64,000 nucleotides of DNA, taken from positions 62,001-126,000 of the forward strand of contig NZ_SJOO01000001.1 of the NCBI RefSeq assembly GCF_004331265.1, read 5' to 3'. Below are positions 16,563 through 25,961 of this stretch, piece by piece (the first letter of the stretch is position 1; each line of letters opens with the position of its first letter). This DNA is from Enterobacter wuhouensis (lineage in GTDB: Bacteria > Pseudomonadota > Gammaproteobacteria > Enterobacterales > Enterobacteriaceae). The notes under the pieces were generated by a model that saw nothing but the letters and a program-made list of their open reading frames with translations, did not search any database and was not told the DNA's origin. Both the position numbers and the translations under genes were made by a program.

Positions 16563-19026
16563 ACTTCAGCGTTTCCCGGGAACGCCAAAAGAACGCTACA
16601 GGGTGCCAAACGGCACCCTTTTTTATGACTGGCTGGCGACAAATGACGCTAATTTTCACCGCGACCTGCTGATTGTCCGCAACGGCGTGAAGCTTACTGA
16701 CGATGATGAGCTGGCGTTTGAACTTAGCGAGCTGGACACCATTCAGATTTTCGATCAGCCCAAAGGCATAGTTAGCGACATCCTGAGCCCGATCTTCAAA
16801 GTCGTCGGAACGGTGTTCGCCTTCCTTGCGCCAAAGCCGGCCATCGCAAATACCGGCGGTAACACTGTCGATTCTCCAAACAATAGCCTGACCGGTCAGA
16901 CAAACACGGCCCGCGTCTATAAAGCCAAGCCGGACATTTACGGACAGGTGCGTTCTTTCCCGGACCTGATTCAGGAATCGCTGTTTGAGTACATCAGCAC
17001 AGGCGTACGAGATGGCGGCAAGAAGTACGTGACGGAATGGATGTGCATCGGGATCGGCAAGTACGATTACGAGTCTGTGCGATACTCAGAATCGAGCCTG
17101 GGGAGTATGGCGGGGGCCGAATACCATTTCATTCAGCCGGGTGAGGTAATCCCGTCAATTAACGAAGGCTACAGCTTCGATGACGTAGACGGGCAGGAAG
17201 TCCCGGGCGCGAACCAGGGCGAATCTTTCCCTGTTGAAACCGCTACAGCCAACACAGTGGTCAGCGGCACGTATGCCGGTGGTCAGATAGCTGTGAAAAT
17301 CGTCAAACAGGCGGAGTTTGACTACTTCATGGGCCTGGTATTGCCGCATGCGGTCACGTTCGACATAAACGTCACTTACGCGACTGCCTCCGGTTCGGTA
17401 ACTACTGACGCAACGTTCTCCGGCACGCTTGTTTCAGCTGTAGAGACCAACGACGGTGCGGTGATAAACCCGGTCCGCTGGTACACCTTCACAATGAGCG
17501 ATTTGGATGGCCCGCCTGATATCCCCGCTACCGCAACGATCAACACGACAAAGTTCGTGCTGAACGATAACGAAGCGCTGGTTGTCGGCCCGTTCTTCTC
17601 ACCTGTCGAATCAACGCAGTTGTGGATCCACACACAAAGCAGCCTCGGTCCGAAGAAACAGACAAACTGGAAGGTAGTGTTGTGGAAAATTGATGACGAC
17701 TACAACATGATCCCCGGCACCCAGCAGACGCTGGTTTTTCAGCAAACAACCTGGCACAAGCAAGACAGCGAGACGTTCTACCGGACCGACAAGATAGTGC
17801 CGACCGGCGGCTTCGGGAAGTACGCCATTAACCTGCAGCGCACCGATAACTCTGGTGATGCGTCAATACTCAAACTTGAGGAAATACACGCCGTAAACGT
17901 GCGCACAAACGTTGTCCATCCAACTGATACCCTGGTGCGAGTGAAGGTGAGGGCGACGGAGAACGCGCTTGGCAGCCGGGACCGCAAATACAACGCCCTG
18001 GTGACGCGTCACACCATCACGTACGACCTGGACACGCAGACAGTGGATTACACGCCGCGGCCGTCGCGCTCGTTCGCTGATGCGGTGGCGCACACCTGGC
18101 TGATTATGGGGGAGCAGCCTGTCAGCAGCATTGACCTGTACGGGCTGTACTCGATTGCTGAAAGCCTGCCTGATGAGCGCCTGGGTTACTTCGACTACAC
18201 GTTTGATGACGAGAACGACTCGCTAGGCGACCGCGTGCAGGCGATCTGCAATGCGGCAAGCGTTGTTGCGTACTGGGACGACGGCGTGCTGACGTTTACT
18301 CGTGACCAGAAGGTTGACTATCCGGCTGCCGTATTCAACCGGGCCAACATGAAGACGGACGAGTACAAAATGACGTACGAAGCCACTCTTCCAGGTGGCT
18401 ACGACGGCGTGCAGGTGTCCTACGTTCACCCGACAACGAACAACAAGACGTACATCAACTACCGCGTGCTGAACGGCGCTATCGTCGAACAGGAAGCTGA
18501 GAATCCGAACAAGCTGGAGATCGTCGGATTTCGTAACGAGTACCAGGCGCGGGAGCGCGCGCTGCGAGAAACGAAACGCCTGATGTACTCCCGGGTGAAG
18601 ATGAATGCCAAAGTGTTCGAAGACGGGATTATCCAGGTTGGGAGCGTCATCCAGATGCCCGACATCTACGACAGCAACCAGCAGGGTGGATACGTCACCG
18701 GCCGTTCCGGGAATAACTTCGATACAAGCGAGCCGATCACGTTTACCGGCTCGATGTATGTGCTTGTTACCGACAGCCTGGGTAATCCGACCCTACGTTA
18801 TCCGGCGACGGCCCGCAGCGATACGAAGTACGGCTTCATCGCGGCAATACCCGACATTCAGCTCAACATATGGAACGGAGACACTGTGCAGCTTCCGTCG
18901 CGCTATCTCATTGCGACAGTGGAAGAACTGGACAGCCAGCTATGGAAGGTCAGCAGCATCAAGCCCAACACAGATAACACTGTATCTCTGACTGTCGCTG
19001 AGTATAGCGACGCCATTTACGAATAA
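16549..19026 (+). CDS. Tail-tip central protein, TipJ / host-specificity type
   Basis: The ATG at 16549, with GGTGGAG upstream, is preferred over one inside the previous gene and gives 825 residues. The N-terminus (FPGTPKERYRVPNGTLFYDWL) and the middle (PSRSFADAVAHTWLIMGEQPVSSIDLYGLYSIAE; ERALRETKRLMYSRVKMNAKVFEDGIIQVGSVIQMPD) are typical of the TipJ branch of lambda J-like proteins, which form the central baseplate hub and contact the outer membrane. The start overlaps the NlpC/P60 gene end. Confidence 0.87.
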   Translation: MALIELQRFPGTPKERYRVPNGTLFYDWLATNDANFHRDLLIVRNGVKLTDDDELAFELSELDTIQIFDQPKGIVSDILSPIFKVVGTVFAFLAPKPAIANTGGNTVDSPNNSLTGQTNTARVYKAKPDIYGQVRSFPDLIQESLFEYISTGVRDGGKKYVTEWMCIGIGKYDYESVRYSESSLGSMAGAEYHFIQPGEVIPSINEGYSFDDVDGQEVPGANQGESFPVETATANTVVSGTYAGGQIAVKIVKQAEFDYFMGLVLPHAVTFDINVTYATASGSVTTDATFSGTLVSAVETNDGAVINPVRWYTFTMSDLDGPPDIPATATINTTKFVLNDNEALVVGPFFSPVESTQLWIHTQSSLGPKKQTNWKVVLWKIDDDYNMIPGTQQTLVFQQTTWHKQDSETFYRTDKIVPTGGFGKYAINLQRTDNSGDASILKLEEIHAVNVRTNVVHPTDTLVRVKVRATENALGSRDRKYNALVTRHTITYDLDTQTVDYTPRPSRSFADAVAHTWLIMGEQPVSSIDLYGLYSIAESLPDERLGYFDYTFDDENDSLGDRVQAICNAASVVAYWDDGVLTFTRDQKVDYPAAVFNRANMKTDEYKMTYEATLPGGYDGVQVSYVHPTTNNKTYINYRVLNGAIVEQEAENPNKLEIVGFRNEYQARERALRETKRLMYSRVKMNAKVFEDGIIQVGSVIQMPDIYDSNQQGGYVTGRSGNNFDTSEPITFTGSMYVLVTDSLGNPTLRYPATARSDTKYGFIAAIPDIQLNIWNGDTVQLPSRYLIATVEELDSQLWKVSSIKPNTDNTVSLTVAEYSDAIYE

Positions 19027-19047
19027 GAACCGTCCCCGACCACCAAG

Positions 19048-19072
19048 ACCCGGCCAACGTGCCGGGTTTTTT
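19048..19072 (+). terminator. Terminator before the tailspike gene
   Basis: A perfect seven-base-pair stem (ACCCGGC with GCCGGGT, loop CAACGT) is followed by six T residues. It sits in the 58-base gap between the TipJ-like and tailspike genes. Confidence 0.85.
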
Positions 19073-19084
19073 CATGGAATAAAT

Positions 19085-21625
19085 ATGACTACGCAACCTA
19101 CCAATTTGCCTGTTCCAAGTGAATCCCCTCGCGAACTGAAGTTTAACGCCGGGAAAATTGATGAGTTCGTTACCTCGCTGGTAAACACCTATGTTGACCG
19201 GTTCGGGAATGCACATTACACCATCGAAGGACTGCGCTGGCTGGCGCAGCAGGCGATTTCCCAGTATGGGTGGATCCCAGTCGACTCTTTCCAGGATGGC
19301 GCAGATATCACTCTTCCAAATCAGGCCCTGCGTGATGAGGTTACAGGTGAATACTACCGTTGGGATGGGGCATTGCCTAAGCACGTAGACGCTGGGTCAA
19401 CCCCGGATACCTCTGGTGGTGTGGGCCCCGGCAAATGGTTAAGCATAGGCGACTCTTTGCTAAGATCTGCACTTATTAACAAAGTCATTGATGGCAATAA
19501 TCAAGCGTACGGTACGCTTTATCGCACGTTGAAATACTTCGGTGCTGTAGGAGATGGGGTGACTGATGATACAGCAGCTTTGCTTGCTGCTGATGCGTAC
19601 AGCATTTCATCAGGCGAGCCAATTCGAGTAACAAATGGCGTTTATAAGATACTTAATGCAAGTATTGGCGGTTGCTATGTCGGAGATAAGGGTTCTATTT
19701 TCTTTGGTGAAATAGGTGCTCTGGATAACGTAATAATTGCAAAATCTGGCCTACGTATGAAAAACATTGAGGTTAGAAAAAAACAGACAGCATGGGGTTT
19801 GCACGGAGCGTTTGGGAATTGCATCAGAATAGGGAACTACGAGCAGCCTTCTGATGGCTCTACCCCTGTAAGTGACGTGAATATTGAGAATGTTGTTATG
19901 TCTGCCGTACAAACATCTTACGCTAATCAAGGTATGGAAATCCTTGGTGACGTGTGGGATGTTACCCTCACCAATTGTAAAGCTGTTGGTCCAATAGGTG
20001 CCGCTCTCATTGCCCACTGGGGCGGGGATGTGGGTACTACAGGAGATAGTACAAACGTAACCTATTCTTATCATCCTCATGGTCTCCATATAACTAATTT
20101 TAGATGCGAAAAAGATTCGCTTGGTCTTTTCCCTAATACAGGAATAGTGTTTTCAGCCTGTTATGATGTTGTATTAGAGGGGCTCTATGGCTATGGGATG
20201 GATAGGCTAATAGATGTTACCCCTGGCGACGTTTATAATGAAGTGGCAGTAGCAAGAGATAAAGATAAACCATGTACGGGGATTAGAATTAACGGGGTAT
20301 ATGCTGATTCTCCAAATCCACTTAATACAGGTGTAGCGTGCGTAAGAGTTTCAGGTAATCCTCAAAATATCAGAACAAGTAAGATTAAATACTATGGTAA
20401 CGACTATAACGCTCATTTCGACGTGAGACTTAGTTTTACTATTAAGGCCAATGACGTTGTTTTCTCAATACCGTTGGTTCAGGTTCAATATTGTTCTAAT
20501 GCCACTGTTCAGGGGGCAGTGATCGGCGGTGGCAGATCATCTGCTTGGCCATTGCAAACAGACTATAATCGAAACTGTAGCATTGAAGTATCATGCCCTA
20601 CAGCAGTAAAAGCTTTCCATCGAGATAGAGGTTCTCAGAAAACTGATTTTACAGTTGATATAAATCGAGACCGTTCCTTAGCATACGCATCTGATGACTA
20701 CGGCATTTTGGCTCAATCATTCATATCCAGTAATTTCACGATTGACACCGCTTCGGCGTCTGGGTCGACAACAATAAATGTCCGGGGCGGGGGATCGGAT
20801 GCGGTTGTGATGGCTGGTTCAATTGTCAGAAATGCGGGTGGGGGTGCGATAGGTCGTCTGATTAAAACGACACGGATTCCATTAGGGACATCAAATATCA
20901 CTTCCTTACAAACGACACCATTAAGTGCTTCTATAGGTGCTGGCCTAGGTGTATTCTTCAGTTTGGAAGAAGAAGAAACAACGTTTAATGGTTCTGTCTC
21001 TGGATTTATGAGGGCTGTTCAGTTATTAAATGCCAGGGGTATAAGTTTTCGCGATATGAATTTATCTAACTCGCAGCGATCCCATGTATATTTCTCAGGG
21101 GATTGTAGAAATATCTTATTCGATGGATGCAGGTTTACAGGTGCAAACATGGCTAATGATGGAGTTGAGCCTTACGATGCTACGTGTTCAGCATCAGAAA
21201 CATTAAGAGCAATTACTTTTAGAGCTTGTAAGTTCGAAATTTCAAACGTTACAAATGTAACTGCGGGGGTGTATTTGCCAACAACTAATCATTCTGGATG
21301 TTCAGTCTCCGGTTCTGATTTTGGTACCTTCTCCACAGCCGGGATGAGTGTATCAGTGAGCCTTGTTGCATCCGCATATAATATGTTTAGAAATTACGAT
21401 AATTTTGCAACTTCAGGTACGGTTCTTCATACAGGCTCACCATCTGGCACTTATATTGGAACACGCTTCGTTGGTGAGGATGGGACTATTCCGTCAACAG
21501 GCAATTGGAAAAGAGGTGATATAATTAGAACGACAAACCCTACAGCGTCTGGTTTGGAAGGATGGATTTGTGTGGCTACGGGTTCTCCAGGCACATGGAA
21601 AGGCATGGGTAGCATAGGTGCTTAA
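19085..21625 (+). CDS. Tailspike with right-handed beta-helix (probable polysaccharide depolymerase)
   Basis: The 846-residue protein has an N-terminal anchoring part (residues 1 to about 130: PRELKFNAGKIDEFVTS, LRDEVTGEYYRWDGALPKHVDAGSTPDTSGG), which attaches spikes to the tail. From residue 151 the entry motif of pectate-lyase-like beta-helices appears (YFGAVGDGVTDDTAALLAA). The remainder is rich in Asn, Gly, Ser and Thr with short repeats. Such spikes bind and cut O-antigen or capsule. The second two thirds of the gene are clearly AT-richer than the anchoring part, consistent with horizontal exchange of the receptor-binding module. Confidence 0.88.
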   Translation: MTTQPTNLPVPSESPRELKFNAGKIDEFVTSLVNTYVDRFGNAHYTIEGLRWLAQQAISQYGWIPVDSFQDGADITLPNQALRDEVTGEYYRWDGALPKHVDAGSTPDTSGGVGPGKWLSIGDSLLRSALINKVIDGNNQAYGTLYRTLKYFGAVGDGVTDDTAALLAADAYSISSGEPIRVTNGVYKILNASIGGCYVGDKGSIFFGEIGALDNVIIAKSGLRMKNIEVRKKQTAWGLHGAFGNCIRIGNYEQPSDGSTPVSDVNIENVVMSAVQTSYANQGMEILGDVWDVTLTNCKAVGPIGAALIAHWGGDVGTTGDSTNVTYSYHPHGLHITNFRCEKDSLGLFPNTGIVFSACYDVVLEGLYGYGMDRLIDVTPGDVYNEVAVARDKDKPCTGIRINGVYADSPNPLNTGVACVRVSGNPQNIRTSKIKYYGNDYNAHFDVRLSFTIKANDVVFSIPLVQVQYCSNATVQGAVIGGGRSSAWPLQTDYNRNCSIEVSCPTAVKAFHRDRGSQKTDFTVDINRDRSLAYASDDYGILAQSFISSNFTIDTASASGSTTINVRGGGSDAVVMAGSIVRNAGGGAIGRLIKTTRIPLGTSNITSLQTTPLSASIGAGLGVFFSLEEEETTFNGSVSGFMRAVQLLNARGISFRDMNLSNSQRSHVYFSGDCRNILFDGCRFTGANMANDGVEPYDATCSASETLRAITFRACKFEISNVTNVTAGVYLPTTNHSGCSVSGSDFGTFSTAGMSVSVSLVASAYNMFRNYDNFATSGTVLHTGSPSGTYIGTRFVGEDGTIPSTGNWKRGDIIRTTNPTASGLEGWICVATGSPGTWKGMGSIGA

Positions 21626-21651
21626 TAATCAATCAATTGATAAATCTAAAG

Positions 21652-21683
21652 ACAAGGCGCTGAAAATGCGCCTTGTTTTATTT
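21652..21683. terminator. Terminator between tailspike and gtr operon
   Basis: A perfect nine-base-pair stem (ACAAGGCGC with GCGCCTTGT, loop TGAAAAT) is followed by a T-rich tract on the plus strand. It lies between two convergent genes and may stop transcription from both sides, although the T run favours the tailspike direction. Confidence 0.8.
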
Positions 21684-21691
21684 TTTATTGA

Positions 21692-23338
21692 TTATTTGAA
21701 CTTTTTCAATATTCCGCAGCCGTATATTCCAATCCATCCGCTAACTACATCATCTTTAGATACTTCCGGGAACTCAATCCCTGTATAATTTATGCCGGAA
21801 AGTGTTATGAATTTATTAGGAACTTTTTTTTCAAATGTTTTGCCGTTTCTTAGTTTTAATTTAATGAATATGCTTCCTGCACATACCGATGACGCGTTGC
21901 TTGGGTTTTTATAAAATCCAATCGCAATTGTTGTTGTTCTTTTGAATATTATCTCATTTAGAGAAATAGACTTGATGGTTAAATTGCTTCCTAAATTTAA
22001 AGGAGATTTAAGTTCTGAAGGGGATAAAACTGATGAGTAGTCAAAAAATGCTGTTCTATCCAGATCTACGCTATTCATTCCATAGTATTTTCCCATGGCT
22101 TTGTTGTTATGAAATAGGTCGAATTTATCTTCTGGCCTGTACAGGCCAGAAATATAAAAATTCGGGATTGAGATGTTATTCAACCCGTGGTTTCTCGCAG
22201 AAATGATAGACATTATTCTCAGCTGGTTTTGCTTTTCCGTCATAGCGTATACAGAATAGTCTTTTGTACAAGAATAAGCCGCATTTACAACCAAAAAAGC
22301 AGTTAATAGATTAATTGCAAATTTATTTCTTGAATTTTTGTATGCAAGTATCAGTGTGCTTGAAGTAAAGAGCAAAAGAAATACAAACCCCCCAACGTAA
22401 GATCGGCTCGGCGTGTATGGCGATACTGCTAAAATAATATTTGAACCAAAGAATGCCAGGAGGAATATCAATGGAAAGTAAATATTATTTCTTGCTTTTA
22501 ATTTATAATTAAATATATAAATACAAAGGAATAAAATTCCTAGTGCAATAACTAACCATGATGACAGTATAGAATATGGCATCCTTTCCAATAAATGAAT
22601 TTTCAGCTTGCTAAATATACTAAGGGCATTCCAATCATCAAAAGAATTTGATGATGCGCGTACAAAATTCCCTGGCGCCAATAAAAGAAAAGCTGAGCCG
22701 ATACTTAAAGGAATGGTTGTTAATATAAGAAACTTTATATCTTTTATCTTATTAATAATTAGGTAGGCATTGATAGCGGTTATTGCAAATAAAAGAATCA
22801 AAGATGTGTTTTCATTTGAGCATCCAGCCAAGAGACCCAACACCGATAATGATATGTAGATTAATTTGTTGCTTTTTTTTACGATTGTCAATATATAGAC
22901 ATAAATGAAGGATAAAACCAGCAAATTTGTCCAAAGATAGTTAGCGCTACCAACAACCCAAAATGTTGATTGTCCCAAGCTAGGGTTACCTAGCCAGTAC
23001 AAGCAGAAAATTACCAGTATGTATGTTGGGGATAATTTCACATCAAAATACAGACATGGGATACTAACTGCAAGAAAAATCAATGAGGTCGCGGCAAATG
23101 CATTTATTAATGAAATAATTAAATGGTCATTAATTAACAATAACGATGAGGAAATGTAGTCAGCAACAATGCGCCCACTCCAAGTCATGTAGTGATGATA
23201 ATGCTCATCTATTGATAAGCCCTTCAAAAAATACCCAAAATCATCAGAATGCATTGGGGTTTTTAAAGAGAATGAAAAGAATATAATAAATATAACAAAA
23301 GCAGTTGCTATTGATAACTGAGACTTATTTAAAATCAT
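21692..23338 (-). CDS. O-antigen glucosyltransferase, serotype-specific GtrC-type membrane protein
   Basis: The 548-residue protein is strongly hydrophobic with about ten or more membrane segments and a soluble C-terminal part. [12 protein letters not shown] near the N-terminus carries the acidic pair expected in GT-C enzymes, as in DUF6056-type Gtr proteins, and a [12 protein letters not shown] loop follows. By position, third in a gtrA-gtrB operon, it should transfer glucose from the bactoprenol carrier to the O-antigen in the periplasm. The gene is much AT-richer than the rest of the prophage. Its start overlaps the gtrB stop. The exact sugar linkage cannot be told. Confidence 0.82.
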   Translation of the reverse strand: MILNKSQLSIATAFVIFIIFFSFSLKTPMHSDDFGYFLKGLSIDEHYHHYMTWSGRIVADYISSSLLLINDHLIISLINAFAATSLIFLAVSIPCLYFDVKLSPTYILVIFCLYWLGNPSLGQSTFWVVGSANYLWTNLLVLSFIYVYILTIVKKSNKLIYISLSVLGLLAGCSNENTSLILLFAITAINAYLIINKIKDIKFLILTTIPLSIGSAFLLLAPGNFVRASSNSFDDWNALSIFSKLKIHLLERMPYSILSSWLVIALGILFLCIYIFNYKLKARNNIYFPLIFLLAFFGSNIILAVSPYTPSRSYVGGFVFLLLFTSSTLILAYKNSRNKFAINLLTAFLVVNAAYSCTKDYSVYAMTEKQNQLRIMSIISARNHGLNNISIPNFYISGLYRPEDKFDLFHNNKAMGKYYGMNSVDLDRTAFFDYSSVLSPSELKSPLNLGSNLTIKSISLNEIIFKRTTTIAIGFYKNPSNASSVCAGSIFIKLKLRNGKTFEKKVPNKFITLSGINYTGIEFPEVSKDDVVSGWIGIYGCGILKKFK

Positions 23339-24252
23339 TTTTTAACCTTTAGCACATATCGCGGTCTATGTTTTACTTCGGTGTAAATCCTTCCGATATA
23401 TTCCCCTAGCACTCCGATGCCAATAAGTTGTATTCCACCCAAGAATAAAATTGACACCAGAAGAGAAGGGTATCCACGTACCGGGTTCCCGAAAGCAAGA
23501 GTGTCTATTATCATCCACGCTCCGTAGAGAAAGGACAGGCTGGCCACGAAGAGACCAATGTAAGTCCACATGCGGAGAGGAAAGGTAGAGAAACTGGTGA
23601 TTCCCTCAAGTGCAAGGTTCCACAGTTTCCATCCATTAAATTTCGTGTTGCCTGCTACCCGCTCCGCGCGGGCATATTCAACAACATCGGTGCGGCCGCC
23701 AACCCAGCTTAGTACACCCTTCATGAACAGGTTACGCTCAGGCATGAGCTTAATATTTTCCACAACCTCTCGAGACATAAGGCGGAAGTCACCTACGTTT
23801 TCCTCTATCTGCGGATTACTTATTTTGTTGTGTAACTTATAAAACCATTCAGCGGTTTTGCGCTTCAGCCTGCCATCGGTTGAGCGGTCGGAACGTTTGG
23901 CTAGCACCATATCTGCCCCGGCCTGGAACTTCTCAATCAGATGCGGAATTACTTCAATTGGGTCCTGCAGGTCAACGTCAATCGGGATAATAGCTTCGCC
24001 GGCAGCGTGGTCCAGCCCAGCAAATAGAGCCGGCTCTTTGCCGAAGTTGCGAGTGAATGACAGCGGAATCACAAGCGGATCAGCGATAGCTAGCGCGTTT
24101 ATGATTGACTCTGTCGCGTCTTTGCTACCATCATTAATGAATACTATCTCGACTTCATGTTTCTGAAGTCCTTCAAATTCTCGAACCGTTTTATAAAAAA
24201 TCGGTATCGCGTCTTCTTCGTTGAAGACGGGAACGACCAGAGAAATTTTCAT
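23335..24252 (-). CDS. gtrB: Bactoprenol glucosyltransferase GtrB
   Basis: The 305-residue family-2 glycosyltransferase has the N-terminal [17 protein letters not shown] and [13 protein letters not shown], the acidic DVDLQDP motif around residue 97, and two C-terminal membrane segments ([20 protein letters not shown] and [27 protein letters not shown]). It loads glucose from UDP-glucose onto undecaprenyl phosphate on the cytoplasmic side. Start and stop overlap both neighbours by four bases, so the three genes are coupled. Confidence 0.93.
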   Translation of the reverse strand: MKISLVVPVFNEEDAIPIFYKTVREFEGLQKHEVEIVFINDGSKDATESIINALAIADPLVIPLSFTRNFGKEPALFAGLDHAAGEAIIPIDVDLQDPIEVIPHLIEKFQAGADMVLAKRSDRSTDGRLKRKTAEWFYKLHNKISNPQIEENVGDFRLMSREVVENIKLMPERNLFMKGVLSWVGGRTDVVEYARAERVAGNTKFNGWKLWNLALEGITSFSTFPLRMWTYIGLFVASLSFLYGAWMIIDTLAFGNPVRGYPSLLVSILFLGGIQLIGIGVLGEYIGRIYTEVKHRPRYVLKVKK

Positions 24253-24611
24253 TTCGCATCCCTAAAGACAATGAACTTTGAATAGACGAAACCGCACACC
24301 AGACTGATTGCGGAGAAAAGAATTAGAGTCACGATCGGAGCCATACCGGACTTATCTGCAGCCCAACCTACTGCCGCGCTCAACGAGCCCATAAACCCGA
24401 CATAGAGCATGTAGCGCATGGTCGTTGTAGAAGACTTGAATGTAAATCTGGCATTTGCGAAGAAGCTAAATGACACCGCCACTACAAATCCGGCGAAGTT
24501 AGCGAGAGCTTGTCCTGTATGGAATACGTAGATGCACATGGCGAACACCACCCAATGAATGAGCGTGTTGATGACACCTATTGATGTGTACTTGGCGAAT
24601 AGCTTTAACAT
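24249..24611 (-). CDS. gtrA: Bactoprenol-linked glucose flippase GtrA
   Basis: This 120-residue protein has four predicted membrane segments and the GtrA family pattern ([21 protein letters not shown] at the N-terminus and [14 protein letters not shown] in the middle). It is thought to flip undecaprenyl-phosphate glucose into the periplasm. It is the first gene of the operon. No good ribosome site is visible before the ATG, so either translation is weak or another signal is used. Confidence 0.9.
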   Translation of the reverse strand: MLKLFAKYTSIGVINTLIHWVVFAMCIYVFHTGQALANFAGFVVAVSFSFFANARFTFKSSTTTMRYMLYVGFMGSLSAAVGWAADKSGMAPIVTLILFSAISLVCGFVYSKFIVFRDAK

Positions 24612-24687
24612 TATATAAATCAGTCAATTCGGAAAGGTCTGAAGTGTAGCACCAGATGATCACTTGATCGACCCTCACATTTAGCGA
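24612..24687. promoter_or_regulatory. Regulatory gap between gtrA and the SOS pair, with two close GATC sites
   Basis: The divergent gap holds the gtr operon promoter. Two Dam methylation sites (GATC at 24658 and 24666) lie about 50 bases upstream of gtrA. Phage gtr operons in Salmonella can be phase-variable through OxyR and Dam at paired GATC sites. Only two sites are present here and I do not see clear OxyR half-sites, so the link is a suggestion only. Confidence 0.35.
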
Positions 24688-24707
24688 TACTGTATATGCA
24701 TACAGTT
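24688..24707 (+). promoter_or_regulatory. LexA (SOS) box
   Basis: The 20-base site has the exact CTG-N10-CAG core with an AT-rich alternating centre (TACTGTATATGCATACAGTT), close to the LexA consensus. It ends 16 bases before the ATG of the 79-residue gene. An eight-base inverted repeat (CCCTCACA at 24672, TGTGAGGG at 24712) flanks it symmetrically, and the right arm forms part of the ribosome site. The site should make the downstream pair SOS-inducible. Confidence 0.93.
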
Positions 24708-24723
24708 ATTTTGTGAGGGGATT

Positions 24724-24963
24724 ATGCCACGCACAGCAGACATACATTCCGCCTTTGTCACGGCTATACAGCTTAACCCGAAGGGCTATCGCTACCTGAG
24801 CACTGACCGCTTCATAGAAAAGCTACGGGGATTCAACTGGCACTTTACCCGGGCCGATGCCAACTCCTGGATAGAGCGCTACCAGCCAGACTTCACGGAT
24901 AAGACAACTGACGGGACCGACAATCATTACTGGATCCTGCGCAACATGGGGAGGGTTCATTGA
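24724..24963 (+). CDS. SOS-controlled small phage protein, 79 residues
   Basis: The gene starts after a strong GAGGGG site, 16 bases downstream of the LexA box. The product is small with many aromatic residues (GYRYLSTDRFIEKLRGFNWHF, ANSWIERYQPDF, NHYWILRNMG). It looks like a compact DNA- or protein-binding fold but I do not recognise the family with certainty. Small LexA-controlled antirepressors occur at this kind of site in Gifsy-type prophages, which makes an induction role possible but unproven. It overlaps the next gene by one base. Confidence 0.75.
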   Translation: MPRTADIHSAFVTAIQLNPKGYRYLSTDRFIEKLRGFNWHFTRADANSWIERYQPDFTDKTTDGTDNHYWILRNMGRVH

Positions 24964-25280
24964 TGGGATTTCCTTCACCGGCTATGGATTACGTCGAGCG
25001 CCAGCTTTCTCCTGCCATTCTTTGCAACATGGGGGCAGATAGCAGGGTGCTTGAAACTGATGTTGGGTTCGCAATAGTTGAGCCGGCTACGAAAAAAACG
25101 CCTGGCGATGTGTTACTTATCCTTTGCGACGGCCACACGCAGTTTGCCAAGCTCATGGGAAAGGCGCTCATTACAGATGATGGCGAGGCAATTGAAGGTA
25201 ACGCTCTGGAAGAAGTAGAGGTGCTGGGGCGCGTGACGTTCTTCATCAACCGCGCAATTGATGACGGATTACCGATATGA
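24963..25280 (+). CDS. UmuD'-like (HumD-type) protein
   Basis: The ATG at 24963 overlaps the previous stop and has GGGAGGG upstream; the product has 105 residues. It begins MGFPSPAMDYVERQL, which lines up with UmuD right at its self-cleavage point (C-GFPSPAADYVEQR), so it is encoded directly as a UmuD'-like short form. The rest follows the UmuD' fold (PGDVLLILCDGHTQFAKLMGKAL, then VEVLGRVTFFINRAI). The SGDSM serine motif is absent, so it could not cleave. A role in mutagenic repair or in competing with host UmuD is inferred. Confidence 0.78.
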   Translation: MGFPSPAMDYVERQLSPAILCNMGADSRVLETDVGFAIVEPATKKTPGDVLLILCDGHTQFAKLMGKALITDDGEAIEGNALEEVEVLGRVTFFINRAIDDGLPI

Positions 25281-25289
25281 TTACCAGAC

Positions 25290-25961
25290 TTAAGGAAGCG
25301 GCTGGATCAGCTCCGGACCCTGGTTTTTCACATTGCCCACCGCGCGCGTCACGGCATGCCAGATAAACTTGTCGGCGGGCACTGTACCGTCGGCAATTAT
25401 TTCCTCAGCTTCTTTCCCGCCTACATCCTGACGCATCCATTCGCGCGCAGCTTCAGGTGACAGAACAAGCGGCCGGCGGTCGTGAATATCGACCAGGCCT
25501 TTGTCAGCTGCAGACGTCACTATCAGAAATCCTTCCGCTTCATCGCCGCGTTCGAAAGGTGTGCTGCCGATCGCCGCCATGAAAATGGGCTGTCCGTCGG
25601 CCCGGTGAATGAAGTAGGGCTGTTTCTTGTCGCCTTCCTTCTTCCATTCGAACCATCCATCGGCGAAGCAGATTGCCCGGCCATGCTGCCAGAGAGGTTT
25701 GAACATTCTGCTGGTGGCCGCCGTCTCGATGCGCGCGTTAATCAGCGGCTGCTTATCCCACCACCCGGGCGCGTACGACCACAGAACCGGATCGAGATGC
25801 AGCTGCTCGTCTCGCTCGCTCAGGAGTAGGACTTTGGTACCGGGCGCCACGTTGTACCTCCCAATAGGCTCAGGGTCGTATGCGATGTCACGATCGCCTT
25901 CGTCGGCGAGATATGCCAGGTATTCTTCACGGGTTTGGGCTTGTGCAAAACGTCCACACAT
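25290..25961 (-). CDS. yedK: DNA-protein crosslink protein of the SRAP family (HMCES / YedK)
   Basis: The start at 25961 is fixed by the required MCGRF N-terminus, whose Cys2 becomes the catalytic residue after methionine removal, and by an AGGAGGT-like site upstream. The 223-residue protein keeps Cys2, Asn75, Glu105 and His160 of the YedK active site, used to bond covalently to abasic sites in single-stranded DNA. The strand matches the E. coli orientation relative to amyA, but yedE-yedF are absent and phage-borne copies exist, so it could be host- or prophage-owned. It converges on the SOS pair with a gap of only nine bases. Confidence 0.93.
   Translation of the reverse strand: MCGRFAQAQTREEYLAYLADEGDRDIAYDPEPIGRYNVAPGTKVLLLSERDEQLHLDPVLWSYAPGWWDKQPLINARIETAATSRMFKPLWQHGRAICFADGWFEWKKEGDKKQPYFIHRADGQPIFMAAIGSTPFERGDEAEGFLIVTSAADKGLVDIHDRRPLVLSPEAAREWMRQDVGGKEAEEIIADGTVPADKFIWHAVTRAVGNVKNQGPELIQPLP

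Larger units (their letters stand above)
1..25285. mobile_element. Prophage, late (morphogenesis) half with right-end conversion and SOS genes
   Basis: Consecutive phage structural genes run left to right from terminase through head, connector, tail and tailspike, then lysogenic-conversion genes (gtr type) and an SOS-controlled pair. The NlpC/P60 and TipJ-type tail-tip genes and a roughly 780-residue tape measure point to a long non-contractile tail, while the tailspike is of the polysaccharide-degrading kind. Integrase, repressor, replication and lysis genes are absent, so the left boundary is outside the window. The right boundary is not resolved: it is either just after 25280 or in the non-coding stretch between yedK and yedD. 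Confidence 0.93.
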
